A program made the position numbers and the translations under genes. From Phenylobacterium sp. (lineage in GTDB: Bacteria > Pseudomonadota > Alphaproteobacteria > Caulobacterales > Caulobacteraceae): DNA of 64,000 bases. The notes below the pieces were generated by a model. That model was given only the letters and a program-made list of their open reading frames with translations. It ran no database searches and had not been told where the DNA came from. The stretch lies in assembly GCA_004799545.1 (NCBI GenBank), contig SSMU01000011.1:62001-126000 (forward strand), read 5' to 3'. Positions 26,305 through 36,000 of this stretch are shown here, one piece after another; the stretch's first letter is position 1, and the number at the start of each line of letters is the position of its first letter.

Positions 26305-27072
26305 GTGCAGATATCAGGTAGTTCAACAACTTACGGATCCGACCAGGCCCAGCGCCTGCTCGCGATGCTTTTCCAGAACCAACAGAGTGGGGCCGGGCAA
26401 GAAGTGCCGGGTTCCGACGACGCCGACACCACCACGACCCCCGCGGCCGGCCCCGCGCCGGCCTCGGCCCAGCTGGCGACACAGACGCTGTCGGGACTTT
26501 TAGCCGCACAGCAAGGCCAGCCTCCGTTGGCCTCCAACCTGGCCAACCAGATGATCTCCTCCCTCGACACCGACGGGGACGGGCAGCTTAGCCTGAGCGA
26601 GATCGACAACGCGCTGGGGGCTGACTCAAGCAGTTCGGGCAGCCAGATCGCCGCGGCGGTCAGCCAGCTCGACACCAACGGCGACGGCAAGCTGAGCGCC
26701 AGCGAGCTGACAACGGGCCTGGAGGCGGCCAAGGCGCATGGTGGCGGTGGACATCACCACCATCACCACGCCGAAAGCGCCTCCAGTTCCGACCTGGCGT
26801 CGCAGCTGATCTCCAGCGCCGACAGCAACAGCGACGGGGTGCTGAGCTCCGACGAGGTCGCCAAGGCTCTGGGGATCGACACTTCGAGCACGACCGGAAC
26901 GGCCGGCTCGTCGAGTACGTCCGACGCCTTCAGCCAGGTGTTTGCGTCCCTCGACACCAACGGAGACGGCTCGCTCAGCGCCTCGGAGCTCACGGCTGGC
27001 ATCGACGCCTTCCGGACCGCGCACCAGCACGTCGAGTCCGGCCAGCAGACGCAGACCAGCGTCAGCGCCTGA
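26305..27072 (+). CDS. Four-EF-hand calcium-binding protein with internal His6
   Basis: Likely Ca2+-binding protein of unknown role, 255 residues from a GTG at 26305. Four EF-hand loops are visible: DTDGDGQLSLSE (88-99), DTNGDGKLSASE (123-134), DSNSDGVLSSDE (173-184) and DTNGDGSLSASE (217-228), each with acidic residues at positions 1 and 12. Between loops 2 and 3 lies GGGGHHHHHH, a natural run of six histidines at 150-155 that might bind Ni, Zn or Cu. There is no signal peptide; the N-terminus is Gln/Ser-rich. A hairpin follows the stop. Confidence 0.88.
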   Translation: MQISGSSTTYGSDQAQRLLAMLFQNQQSGAGQEVPGSDDADTTTTPAAGPAPASAQLATQTLSGLLAAQQGQPPLASNLANQMISSLDTDGDGQLSLSEIDNALGADSSSSGSQIAAAVSQLDTNGDGKLSASELTTGLEAAKAHGGGGHHHHHHAESASSSDLASQLISSADSNSDGVLSSDEVAKALGIDTSSTTGTAGSSSTSDAFSQVFASLDTNGDGSLSASELTAGIDAFRTAHQHVESGQQTQTSVSA

Positions 27073-27083
27073 CCATCCTTTGC

Positions 27084-27112
27084 GCCGGGGCCGTCAGAAC
27101 GACGGTTCCGGC
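27084..27112 (+). terminator. Hairpin after the EF-hand gene
   Basis: A 12-bp RNA stem with two G-U pairs (27084-27095 with 27101-27112) and an AGAAC loop starts 12 nt after the stop. No T-tract follows, so termination is uncertain. Confidence 0.4.
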
Positions 27113-27218
27113 CAACTCCTGCGTGAGAGGAAGCGTGGCCGTCGCCAGTGGCCGCAGGAGCCCCACATTGTGACCTCGGCGTTATCGCGCCGCCACAATT
27201 GGGTCGAAGGAACGCTCA

Positions 27219-27953
27219 ATGACCCAAGCCGCGCAAAATCCGCTGCCCGCCAGGACCGTGCTGGTCGTCGATGACGACCGGGAGCTCCGCGAGCAGGTGG
27301 TCGACTACCTCCGGGAGCATGGCTACAGCGTCCACCCGGCCGCCGACGGCGCGGAGATGGAGCGCGTGCTGTCCACCGCGGCCATCGACCTGGTGATCCT
27401 CGACGTGATGATGCCGGGCGAGAACGGCCTGTCGATCTGCCAGCGGCTGTCCACCGCCGGGGGCCCCGCGATCATCATGGTCAGCGCCATGGGCGACGAG
27501 GTGGACCGGGTGCTGGGCCTGGAGCTGGGGGCCGACGACTACCTGGCCAAGCCCTGCAGCCCGCGCGAGCTGCTGGCCCGGGTGCGGGCGGTGTTCCGCC
27601 GGCTGGAGGAGGTGCGGGGCGGGGCCCCGCCGCGCGGCCGGACCTACCAGTTCGCGGGCTTCGTGGTCGACACCCTGCGCCGCCAGCTGCGCGCGCCGAA
27701 CGGGGCGACCATCCTGCTGACCTCGGGGGAATACTCCCTGCTCAACGCCTTCCTGGAACACCCGCAGCGGATCCTGTCGCGCGACCAGCTGCTGGAGATC
27801 GCCCGTGGCGCCCAGGTTGACGTGTTCGACCGCGCGGTCGACGTGCAGATCAGCCGGCTGCGGCGCAAGCTCAACTCCTGCTCCGAGGTGGAGATCATCA
27901 AGACGGTGCGCGGCATGGGCTATCTGTTCGACACCAAGGTCGTTCGCCCGTGA
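27219..27953 (+). CDS. OmpR-family response regulator
   Basis: DNA-binding half of a two-component system, 244 residues. The receiver domain (about 13-125) has the acidic pocket VVDDDRE (D18-D20), the phosphorylated Asp in VILDVMMPGENG (D62) and the conserved Lys in YLAKPCSPREL. The C-terminal winged helix (about 145-240) shows LLTSGEYSLLNAF and RAVDVQISRLRRKL, then TVRGMGYLF, typical of OmpR. Its stop overlaps the start of the kinase gene by 4 nt (GTGA). The stimulus and regulon are not visible. Confidence 0.94.
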   Translation: MTQAAQNPLPARTVLVVDDDRELREQVVDYLREHGYSVHPAADGAEMERVLSTAAIDLVILDVMMPGENGLSICQRLSTAGGPAIIMVSAMGDEVDRVLGLELGADDYLAKPCSPRELLARVRAVFRRLEEVRGGAPPRGRTYQFAGFVVDTLRRQLRAPNGATILLTSGEYSLLNAFLEHPQRILSRDQLLEIARGAQVDVFDRAVDVQISRLRRKLNSCSEVEIIKTVRGMGYLFDTKVVRP

Positions 27954-29395
27954 GCGCAGCGGAGGCCGGAGGGAAGGCGCGTCGGCGGACCCGCGCCCCG
28001 ATCGGCCTCCAACTCGTCGCCCTGCTCGTCGCATGCCTGCTGGGCGCCCAGGCAATCAGCTTCGCGATGATCACCCTGATGCCGCCGCCGCGGCCGCAGG
28101 TGTACCGCGCCTTCGAGATCGCCGGCGCCCTGCGGGGCACGCCGGTGACCCCGCGGCTGGGCCGGCCGCTCGCCCGCTCGATCGCCGCCCAGCTGTCCGG
28201 CGACCTGGCGAGCCCGCCCGTCAGCCGGATGAACCGCGGCCTGGTCACCGAGCTCGCCGCCGAACTGGGCGCCTCCGAGGCCGATGTGCGGATCGTCGCC
28301 CATGAGCACCGTCCGCCGTGGGACCGTCCGCGCCGTCGGCCGCGCGGCGAGGGACCGCCGCCGCCCGGCTGGCCGGGCGACCGCGCCGGCTCCGGCGCTG
28401 GGGGCGGACGGCGGAGCCTGCGCTTCCCGCCGGGATCGCCAGCCGCCGCCGAGATGCCGATCTTCGGCGATGTCGAAGCCGCGGTCCGCCGGCCGGCCGG
28501 CGGCTGGGTGGTGGTGCGTTCCCAGCCCGAGGCCTTCCCCACCGAGTGGGAAGAACGTGGCGCCCTGTGGCTGGCCGTCGGCTTCCTGCTGGTGGCGCCC
28601 GCCGGCCTGCTGTTCGCCCGGCGGATCACCGCCCCGTTGAAGAAGTTCTCCGAGGCCGCCGACCAGCTCGGCCGCGACCCCACGGCGCCGCCGCTCACCC
28701 TTTCCGGCCCCGCGGAGATCGGCGTGGCCGCGGCCGCCTTCAACGAGATGCAGGCGAGGCTGCGCCGCTACATCGACGACCGCACCGGCATGGTGGGGGC
28801 GATCTCCCACGACCTGCGCACCCCGCTGGCCCGCATCCGCTTCAAGATGGAGCGCGCGCCCGCCGAGCTGCGCCACAGCGTCCTCGCCGACGTCGGCCAG
28901 ATGGAGCAGATGATTGGTGACGTGCTGGCCTTCATCCGCGACGAGGGCGAGCACCGCCAGCGCGAGCGGCTGGACCTGCTGTCGCTGGTGGAATGCGTGG
29001 CCGACGACGCCGCCCTGCTGGGTGGCGATGTAGAGATCGCCGAGAGCCATCCGCTGACCATCGAGGGCGACCCGGTGGGCCTGCAGCGGCTGTTCGCCAA
29101 CCTGGTGGACAATGCGGTGAAGTACGGCGCCGTCGCGCGCATCGAGATGACCCAGGAAGGCACGAGCGCCGTGGTGACTATCAAGGACGCCGGCCCAGGG
29201 CTCTCGGCCCATGAGCTGGAGCGCGTCTTCCTGCCCTTCTACCGCACCGACGCCTCGCGCAACCTCGACAACGGCGGGGTCGGCCTGGGCCTGCCGATCG
29301 CCCGGGCGACGGCGCGCGCGCACGGCGGGGATGTGGAGCTGTCGTCGACCGCCCAGGGCGTGGTCGCCCGCGTCAGCCTGCCGCTCGCCGCCTGA
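27950..29395 (+). CDS. Membrane sensor histidine kinase
   Basis: Partner of the upstream response regulator, 481 residues from a GTG at 27950. A basic N-terminus and a membrane helix (LVALLVACLLGAQAISFAMI) lead to a periplasmic region of about 150 residues rich in Pro, Arg and Gly. A second helix (LWLAVGFLLVAPAGLLFA) is followed by HAMP, the H-box GAISHDLRTPLARIRF (H287), the N-box NLVDNAVKYG and the G-boxes (IKDAGPGLS, GVGLGLPIARA). All catalytic boxes are intact. The sensed signal is unknown. Confidence 0.94.
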   Translation: MSAAEAGGKARRRTRAPIGLQLVALLVACLLGAQAISFAMITLMPPPRPQVYRAFEIAGALRGTPVTPRLGRPLARSIAAQLSGDLASPPVSRMNRGLVTELAAELGASEADVRIVAHEHRPPWDRPRRRPRGEGPPPPGWPGDRAGSGAGGGRRSLRFPPGSPAAAEMPIFGDVEAAVRRPAGGWVVVRSQPEAFPTEWEERGALWLAVGFLLVAPAGLLFARRITAPLKKFSEAADQLGRDPTAPPLTLSGPAEIGVAAAAFNEMQARLRRYIDDRTGMVGAISHDLRTPLARIRFKMERAPAELRHSVLADVGQMEQMIGDVLAFIRDEGEHRQRERLDLLSLVECVADDAALLGGDVEIAESHPLTIEGDPVGLQRLFANLVDNAVKYGAVARIEMTQEGTSAVVTIKDAGPGLSAHELERVFLPFYRTDASRNLDNGGVGLGLPIARATARAHGGDVELSSTAQGVVARVSLPLAA

Positions 29396-29428
29396 TTGTG
29401 CCGCGCCGGCAATCCGGCGGCGCCGAAT

Positions 29429-29460
29429 CTCCCTAGAGTCGACCGCGAGTCCCTAGGGAG
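29429..29460 (+). promoter_or_regulatory. Inverted repeat covering the ribosome site of the next gene
   Basis: CTCCCTAG (29429-29436) and CTAGGGAG (29453-29460) are exact 8-bp inverted repeats 16 nt apart. The right arm contains the AGGGAG ribosome site of the TTG-started gene at 29468, so a hairpin in the mRNA would hide that site; a protein operator is an alternative. Confidence 0.45.
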
Positions 29461-29467
29461 TACGCCG

Positions 29468-30703
29468 TTGAGTCCTCATCAAGCCCAAGCCGTGGTCGAG
29501 CCGGCCGGTCCGACCGACGAGGTGATCGGCCTGGAGGCGATCATGCGGATGGCCTACGCCGGCCAGGACCTGAACGGCCTCTATCAGCAGCTGATCGCGC
29601 GCACCAATGCCGATCCCTCCGACGCCGCGGCCCTGATGGACATGTCGGTGGTGCTGCAGGTCTCTGGGCACAAGGACGAGGGACTTCGGCTGCAGGGGGT
29701 GGCGCTGCAGACTCGGCGCAACTTCCGGCGGGTCTACGGCGACGGCCGCGGCGTGCAGATCGCCGCCCTGATGACCGCCGGCGACTTCATGGCCAACACG
29801 CCGATCGAGTTCCTGCTTTCCGGCTCGAACGCCACCCTGCACCTGGTCTATGTGGACGCCCAGACGCCGGACCTGAGCCATCTGCCTGCGCATGACGTGC
29901 TGTTCGTCGCGGTGGGCGAGTCGCCCTCGAGCCAGCCCGTGCTGGCCCGCTGCGCGGACCTGCTGGCCGGCTGGACCGGACCGATGCTGAAGGGCGCGCC
30001 CGAGCGCATCGCCCGGCTTACCCGCGACGGCGTCGCCGCCCTGATGGCCGAGGAACTCGCGGTCTGCGCGCCCGCCACCCTCCGCATCGGCCGCGCGGAG
30101 CTGGCGCGGCTGTCGCGCGGCGACGTCACGCCCGCCGCCCTGCTGCACGGCGCCGCCTTCCCGCTGATCGCCCGGCCGATCGGCACCCACGCCGGCCAGG
30201 GGATGGAGCGGCTGGACGCGCCGGCAGCGCTCGCTGCCTATCTCGCCGAGCGCGTGGAGACCGAATTCTACATCGCGCCTTTCGTCGACTATGCGAGCCC
30301 CGACGGCCGCTTCCGCAAGCAGCGGATCGCCTTCATCGCCGGCCGCGCCTATCCGAGCCACATGGCGGTGTCGGACCACTGGATGGTCCACTACCTCTCC
30401 GCGGGCATGAGCGAGGACGCCGGCCGCCGCGCGGAAGAGGCGGCCTGGATGGAAGGCTTCGACGCCGACTTCGCGGTGCGCCACGCCGACGCCTTCGCGG
30501 CCCTGCATCGCCGCATAGGCCTGGACTATTTCGGCATCGACTGCGCCGAGCTGGCCGATGGCCGGCTGCTGCTGTTCGAGGCCGACGTGGCGATGATCGT
30601 CCACGACCTCGATCCCGAGGACCTGTTCCCTTACAAGAAGCCGGCCATGCACCGGTTGTTCGCCGCTTTCCAGGCGGAGCTGGCGAAGATCGTCGCCGCC
30701 TAA
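29468..30703 (+). CDS. Uncharacterised protein, helical N-terminus plus ATP-grasp-like C-terminus
   Basis: Function not recognised. The frame is open from 29396, but a TTG at 29468 with AGGGAG 7 nt upstream is the better start (411 residues). Residues about 20-90 are helical and TPR-like (LNGLYQQLIARTNADPSDAAALM). The middle has a Rossmann-like stretch (HDVLFVAVGESPSS). The C-terminal half resembles RimK/ATP-grasp ligases: FPLIARPIGTHAGQGMER as a possible nucleotide loop, EFYIAPFVDYAS, and the closing YFGIDCAELADGRLLLFEAD with acidic metal-site candidates. It follows the kinase gene and is convergent with the glycosyltransferase gene, 10 nt away. Confidence 0.6.
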   Translation: MSPHQAQAVVEPAGPTDEVIGLEAIMRMAYAGQDLNGLYQQLIARTNADPSDAAALMDMSVVLQVSGHKDEGLRLQGVALQTRRNFRRVYGDGRGVQIAALMTAGDFMANTPIEFLLSGSNATLHLVYVDAQTPDLSHLPAHDVLFVAVGESPSSQPVLARCADLLAGWTGPMLKGAPERIARLTRDGVAALMAEELAVCAPATLRIGRAELARLSRGDVTPAALLHGAAFPLIARPIGTHAGQGMERLDAPAALAAYLAERVETEFYIAPFVDYASPDGRFRKQRIAFIAGRAYPSHMAVSDHWMVHYLSAGMSEDAGRRAEEAAWMEGFDADFAVRHADAFAALHRRIGLDYFGIDCAELADGRLLLFEADVAMIVHDLDPEDLFPYKKPAMHRLFAAFQAELAKIVAA

Positions 30704-30713
30704 AGCCTGAGGC

Positions 30714-31463
30714 CTAGAGGCAGAACCTCGCCTGGGCGTCGCCGGCGAACTCGCGCGGGCCCACGTGGATCAGGCTGGAACGGGCGTCGAGCCAGACCTC
30801 GCCGCCGATCGCCCGCCAGCGGCGGCAGAAGGTGTAGTCCTCGCTGAGGTAGTCGCCGGTATCCGGGTCGATGACGCAGTCGAACAGGGCGTACTTGTGC
30901 GGGCTGTTGGTCGGCACGGCGCGGTCGTGGGCGGCGACGTAGCGGGTCTGCGGATAGGCCTCGATCATCCGCTCCAGGGCTTCGCGCTTGATCAGCATGA
31001 AGCCGGTGCCGGCGAACTCGGCGGTCATGAAGCCGTCCTCGTCCTGCCTGAGGTCGGCCGGCAGGGGCGCGCCGACATAGCGGATTTGGGCGGTCTCCAA
31101 CGGCTCGCCTGCCGCCACGCGGGCGACCATGGCCTCGTCGTTGTGCAGCAGCTTCAGCGGATACATGCCGCACACCACCTCGCGGTCGAAGCTCAGCATG
31201 CGGGCCACCTGTTGCGGGGTGAAGCCGATGTCGGCGTCGATGAACATCAGGTGGGTGGCGGCGGGGTTGTCGAGGGCCGTGGCGACCAGGGTGTTGCGCG
31301 CGCGGGTGATCAGCGAGTCGTTGCCCAACAGCTCCACGGTGATCGGTAGGCCGTCCTGGGTGGCCGCCAGCAGCAGGGCGCAGATCGACTGCATATAACG
31401 CTGGGTGACCATGCCGCCGTAACAGGGGGTAGCGACGACCAAGTGAACTTTACGCGTTTGCAA
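30714..31463 (-). CDS. Glycosyltransferase-like protein (GT-A fold)
   Basis: Probable sugar transferase, 249 residues, soluble. It starts with VHLVVATPCYGG, a beta-strand nucleotide-binding opening, and contains the DxD-type metal motif in THLMFIDADIGF, then GTGFMLIKREALERM and SEDYTFCRRWRAIGG, as in family-2-like transferases that act on O-antigen or glycans. The frame is open to an ATG at 31505, but TTG at 31463 has GGAG 7 nt upstream and begins just before the conserved fold, so I prefer it. Donor and acceptor are unknown. Confidence 0.75.
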   Translation of the reverse strand: MQTRKVHLVVATPCYGGMVTQRYMQSICALLLAATQDGLPITVELLGNDSLITRARNTLVATALDNPAATHLMFIDADIGFTPQQVARMLSFDREVVCGMYPLKLLHNDEAMVARVAAGEPLETAQIRYVGAPLPADLRQDEDGFMTAEFAGTGFMLIKREALERMIEAYPQTRYVAAHDRAVPTNSPHKYALFDCVIDPDTGDYLSEDYTFCRRWRAIGGEVWLDARSSLIHVGPREFAGDAQARFCL

Positions 31464-31633
31464 GCGGCCCCTCCGACGCGGAACTCGGCAAGGGCGAATC
31501 ACCACCCCTGGAGCCTAGAGGCTCGGGGCGGATTGGGGCTCCCCTATTGCCGCGCCGCCACAATATTGCGCCGCAACCGCAACGTAGCGGCGATCCGTCG
31601 CTGGACCGTGATCGGTCAGGGGCGGGAATGGCC

Positions 31634-33097
31634 CTAGAAGGGCGCGGTCCAGCCGCCGCCGAGGCCCTGGATGAGGGCGACCTCGGTGCTCTGGCGGGTG
31701 GCGGCCTGCTGCACCAGGGTGCGGCGGGCGTTCAGGGCCGACACCTGGGCGGTCACCACGTTGGTGTAGGCGACCTGGCCTTCCTTGTACTGGTTGAGCA
31801 CCATGGTCGCGGCCAGGTCGGCGTCGCGCGCGGCCTCGTCGCGATAGACGTATTCCTGGGCGTAGACGCGGGAGGCGGCGAGCTGGTCCTCCACGTCCTG
31901 CAGGGCGGCCAGCACCGTCTGGCGATAGGTCGCCACGGCCTGGTCGTAAGCCGCGCGCGCCGCCGAGACGCGGGCGCGGGTCAGGCCGCCGTCGAACAGG
32001 GTCTGGGCCACCGAGGCGCCGATCGACCAGCTGGAGTTGGAGGCGGAAAACAGCCGGCCGAGCTCGGAGCTGGCGAAGCCGTAGTTCCCACTGAGCGTCA
32101 GGTCCGGGAAGTAGCCGGCGATCTGCACGCCGATCTGGGCGCTGGCCGAGGCGGCGCGGCGCTCCGCCCCCGCCACGTCGGGCCGCCGCTGCAGCAGGGT
32201 GGACGGCACGGCGGCCGGGACCCCGGGGATCAGCGGTTTCCAGTTCGGATCGGCGGTGACGGCGAAGGTCTCGGGCGCCTCGCCGGTCAGGACCGCGATG
32301 GCGTGTTCGAAGATCGCCCGCGTCCGCGACAGGTCGGCCAGGTCGCCCTGGGTGCTGGCCAGCAGGCTTTGCGCCTGCAGCACGTCGCTGTGCGGGGCGA
32401 TGCCGGCGTTGAACCGGTTCTGGGTGATGGTCAGGCTCTTCTGGTAGCCGTCGACCGCTTGGGTGAGCAGGGCGATCTCGATGTCGGATTCGCGCAGCTC
32501 GAAATAGTCGGTGGCGAGCGACCCCTGGGCCGAGAGCTTGGCCGCGGCGAGGTCGGCCTCGCTGGCCTGGGCGGCGCCGCGCGCGCCCTCGGTGCCCCGC
32601 CGGATGCGCCCCCAGATGTCGGGCGCCCAGCTGGCCGAGGCGCTGACCCGGTAGCTGTTGACCGCGCCGCCGCCGCCGCCGCCGACCACCGTGGTCGTCC
32701 CGCCGGTGGTGACCACCGTCCCGCTGGAGCCGCGGCCGCCGCCGGAGCGCGTGGCGCCGCCGTCCAGGCTGACGGTGGGGAACAGGCCCGCCCGCTGCTC
32801 GCGCACCAGCGCCTCGGCCTGGCGATAGGCGGCCTCCGCGGCGGCGACGTTCTGGTTGGAGATCGCGACCTTGGATTCCAGGGTGTTCAGCACCGGATCG
32901 TTGAACACCGTCCACCAGTCGCCGCGCGGGCTGAGGTCGGCGGGCTGGGCGGTCGTCCAGCCCGGTTCCTTGAAGGCCGGCGCCAGCGGCAGGCTCGGAC
33001 GGTGATAGTTCGGCCCGACCATGCAGCCGGCGAGCGCCGCGGCGGCCGCGCTGGTGATCAGGATCCGGAAGAGCTGGTTTCGCATCGGGCTATCCAT
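31634..33097 (-). CDS. RND efflux outer-membrane lipoprotein, NodT/TolC family
   Basis: Outer-membrane channel of the efflux system, 487 residues. The N-terminus has a lipoprotein signal ending in the lipobox ALAGC, then VGPNYHRPSLPLA, the normal opening of NodT-type channels. Two OEP repeats of long helices follow, with SWAPDIWGRIRRGTEGA and GAERRAASASAQIGVQIAGYFPDLTLSG. A Gly-rich stretch (VVGGGGGGAVNS) interrupts the first repeat, where the family usually has a short loop. It overlaps the upstream RND gene by 8 nt and ends the operon. Confidence 0.93.
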   Translation of the reverse strand: MDSPMRNQLFRILITSAAAAALAGCMVGPNYHRPSLPLAPAFKEPGWTTAQPADLSPRGDWWTVFNDPVLNTLESKVAISNQNVAAAEAAYRQAEALVREQRAGLFPTVSLDGGATRSGGGRGSSGTVVTTGGTTTVVGGGGGGAVNSYRVSASASWAPDIWGRIRRGTEGARGAAQASEADLAAAKLSAQGSLATDYFELRESDIEIALLTQAVDGYQKSLTITQNRFNAGIAPHSDVLQAQSLLASTQGDLADLSRTRAIFEHAIAVLTGEAPETFAVTADPNWKPLIPGVPAAVPSTLLQRRPDVAGAERRAASASAQIGVQIAGYFPDLTLSGNYGFASSELGRLFSASNSSWSIGASVAQTLFDGGLTRARVSAARAAYDQAVATYRQTVLAALQDVEDQLAASRVYAQEYVYRDEAARDADLAATMVLNQYKEGQVAYTNVVTAQVSALNARRTLVQQAATRQSTEVALIQGLGGGWTAPF

Positions 33098-36000
33098 TGG
33101 CCGGAGCCGCGTCGGGGACGGCCCCGGCGGTGCGGCTCAGGAACCGCTCGTCGCGCCCACGCCGGCGGAGGCGGTCCATGTAGATATAGACCACCGGCGT
33201 GGTCAGCAGGGTGAGCAGCTGGCTGGCGATCAGCCCGCCGATGATCGAGACGCCGAGCGGCTGGCGCAACTCCGAGCCCTCGCCGAAGCCAATGGCCAGC
33301 GGCAGGGCGCCGAGCCCGGCGGCGAGCGTGGTCATCAGGATCGGCCGGAAGCGCAGCAGGCACGCCTCGCGGATCGCTTCGGTCGCCGAGAGGCCCCGTG
33401 AGCGCTCCGCCTCGAGGGCGAAATCGATGATCAGGATGGCGTTCTTCTTGACGATGCCGATCAGCAGGAAGACGCCGATCAGGGCGATGATCGAGAACTC
33501 CATCTTGAAGATCAGCAGGGCCAGCACCGCGCCGACGCCCGCTGACGGCAGGGTGGAGAGCACGGTGATCGGGTGCACCAGGCTTTCGTAGAGGATGCCC
33601 AGCACGATGTAGATGGTCACCAGGGCGGCCACGATCAGCATCGGCTCGGCGCTGAGCTGCTGCTGGAAGCTGGCCGCGGTGCCCTGGAAGCTGCCGTGCA
33701 GGCTGGTCGGCATGGCGATCCTCGCCTCGGCTTCGGCGAAGGCGGCCTGGGCGTCGCTAAGCGATTTCCCCGGCGCCAGGTTGAATGAGATGGTGCCGGC
33801 CAACTGGGCGTCCTGGTGGTTGACGCTGGCTGGCGCCGACTGCTCGGCCAGGCTGGCGATCGCCGGCAGGGGGGTCATGCGGTTGGCGGTGGTGCTGACG
33901 CCCGCGCCCGCGGCGGAGTCGCGCAGGCCGGGGTTGGCCACGGTGGTGCTGGCGGTGGTCGATCCGGAGGTCGCGGTCGCCGCGCCCGATCCACTGGTCG
34001 CCGTGCTGGCCCCACCGCCCGCCGTGCCGCCGACGGTGGAGGTCAGGGCGCCGCCGATGGCGATGGAGCTGCCGCCGCCGCCGGAGCCGCTGCTGGCGGT
34101 GATCAGCGAGCTGGTGTTGGCGCCCTCGTAGGGGGTCCGAGCGGGAGTCGCGGCGGTCCCGCCGCCGCCGCCGGTCGAGATCTGCGAGGTGGGCTGGCTC
34201 AAGCCCCCGCCGCCTCCGCCGCCGCCGGCGCTCTGGCCGCTGATCGGATTGGTGGCGGTGAGCGCGGTCGCGCTCTGCGCCGCGGTCTGGGCGCGCAGCG
34301 GCTGGTAGGGGCGGACGGTCGGCGTGGATTCGCCGCGTACGGCCGTGGCGGCGGCGCCGGGCGCAGTGGGAATGTTGACGGAGTTCAGGTCGTCTGTCCC
34401 GTCGCCGGCCGCCGGGGTGTTCTCCTCGACCACGCTGTACTGGTTCACGTCCTCGTAGATGGTCGCGATCTGCCGCTGGCCGAAGCTGTCGTAGAGGGCG
34501 TTGTCCACGTCGCGGGGGCTGATGCCCAGACGCGCCGCGCTGTCGCGGTCGATGTTGACGAAGGACTGGATGCCGTTGTCCTGCACGTCGTTGTCGAGGT
34601 CGGTGAGCGCCGGCTCCGAGGCCTTGAGCTCGTCGGTCAGCTTGACCACCCAGGTCTTCAGGTCGGCCGCGTTGTCGGCCTTGATGGTGTACTGATAGGT
34701 GGAGTTGCCGCCGCGCCCGCCGGCCCGCACATCCTGCCGCGGGAACAGGAACACCGAGACGCCGGTGACGCGCGCCAGGCGCGGCCGCAGCCGGGTGATC
34801 ACGTCCTGGCCCTTCACGCCGGGCCGCTGCGACGGGGGCTTCAGCTGGACGGCGATGAAGCCGCCGCCGGCCCGGCCGCCGCCGGTGAATCCGACCACGG
34901 TGTCGACGGCGGGATCGCGCATGATGATCGCCTGCATCTGGCGCAGCTTCTGGCCCATGGCCTGGGCGGAGATCGACTGGTCGGCGCGCATGCCGCCGCC
35001 GAGGCTGCGGCTGTCCTGGGTCGGGAAGAAGCCCTTCGGCACCGCGGAGTAGAGGTAGAAGTTGAGCCCGATGGCGGCCGCCAGGATCAGCATGATCAGC
35101 AGCTTGTTGCCGAGCGCCCAGTCGAGGCTGCTCTCATAGGCCCCGAGCAGCCGGTTCCAGCCGCCCTCGATCCAGCGCGCCACCCGGTTGGGCGGCCGAG
35201 CGTGACCTTCCGGCCGCAGCAGCCAGGCGCACATCATCGGCGTCGTGGTCAGCGAGATCAGCAGCGAGATCATCACCGCCGCCGACAGGGTGACCGCGAA
35301 CTCGCGGAACAGCCGCCCGACCTGGCCCCCCATGAACAGCAGGGGGATGAACACCGCCACCAGGCTGGTGGACATGGAGATCACCGTGAAGCCGACCTCG
35401 CGGGCGCCCAGCAGGGCGGCCTGGAAGCGGCCCATGCCCTGCTCCAGGTGGCGGCTGGTGTTCTCCAGGACGACGATGGCGTCGTCGACCACGAAGCCGG
35501 TGGCGACGGTGAGCGCCATCAGGCTCAGGTTGTTCAGCGAGAAGCCCAGCAGGTACATCGCCCCCAGCGTGCCCATCAGCGAGACCACGGTGGCGACCGC
35601 CGGGATCAGGGTCGCCCGGATGCTGCGCAGGAACAGGCTGACCACCAGCACCACGAGGATGATGGCGATCAACAGGGTGATCTCGATCTCGTGCAGGGAG
35701 GCGCGGATCGAGGTGGTGGAATCCGAGGCCACCTGGATCTTGATGTCGCTGGGCAGCTCCGCCTGCAGCTGCGGCAGCTCCTTCAGGACGTTGTTGACGG
35801 TGGCGATGATGTTGGCGCCGGGCTGCTGGGTGACCAGCACGATGATCGCGGGTTTGCCGTTGAATAGGCCGAGGGTGCGAACGTCCTGCACCCCGTCGGT
35901 GATGGTGGCCACGTCCCTCATGCGCACGGGCGCGCCGTTGCGCCAGGCGACCACCAGGTTCTGGTAGTCGGAGGCCAGGTGGCCGGTGTTGTTGGTGTAG

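Noticed and set aside
26752..26769. Possibility that the His6 run is a cloning tag or contamination
   Set aside because: It is internal to a gene with four EF-hands, uses mixed CAT/CAC codons and has no vector sequence around it.
27186..31564. 14-base match CGCGCCGCCACAAT at 27186-27199 and 31551-31564, upstream of the response regulator and glycosyltransferase genes
   Set aside because: A match of this length is expected by chance in a 64-kb GC-rich window; too weak to call a shared operator.
33816..35867. 683-codon plus-strand open frame opposite an RND pump
   Set aside because: Low-complexity Ala/Gly/Arg product with no motif; the pump frame is unambiguous.
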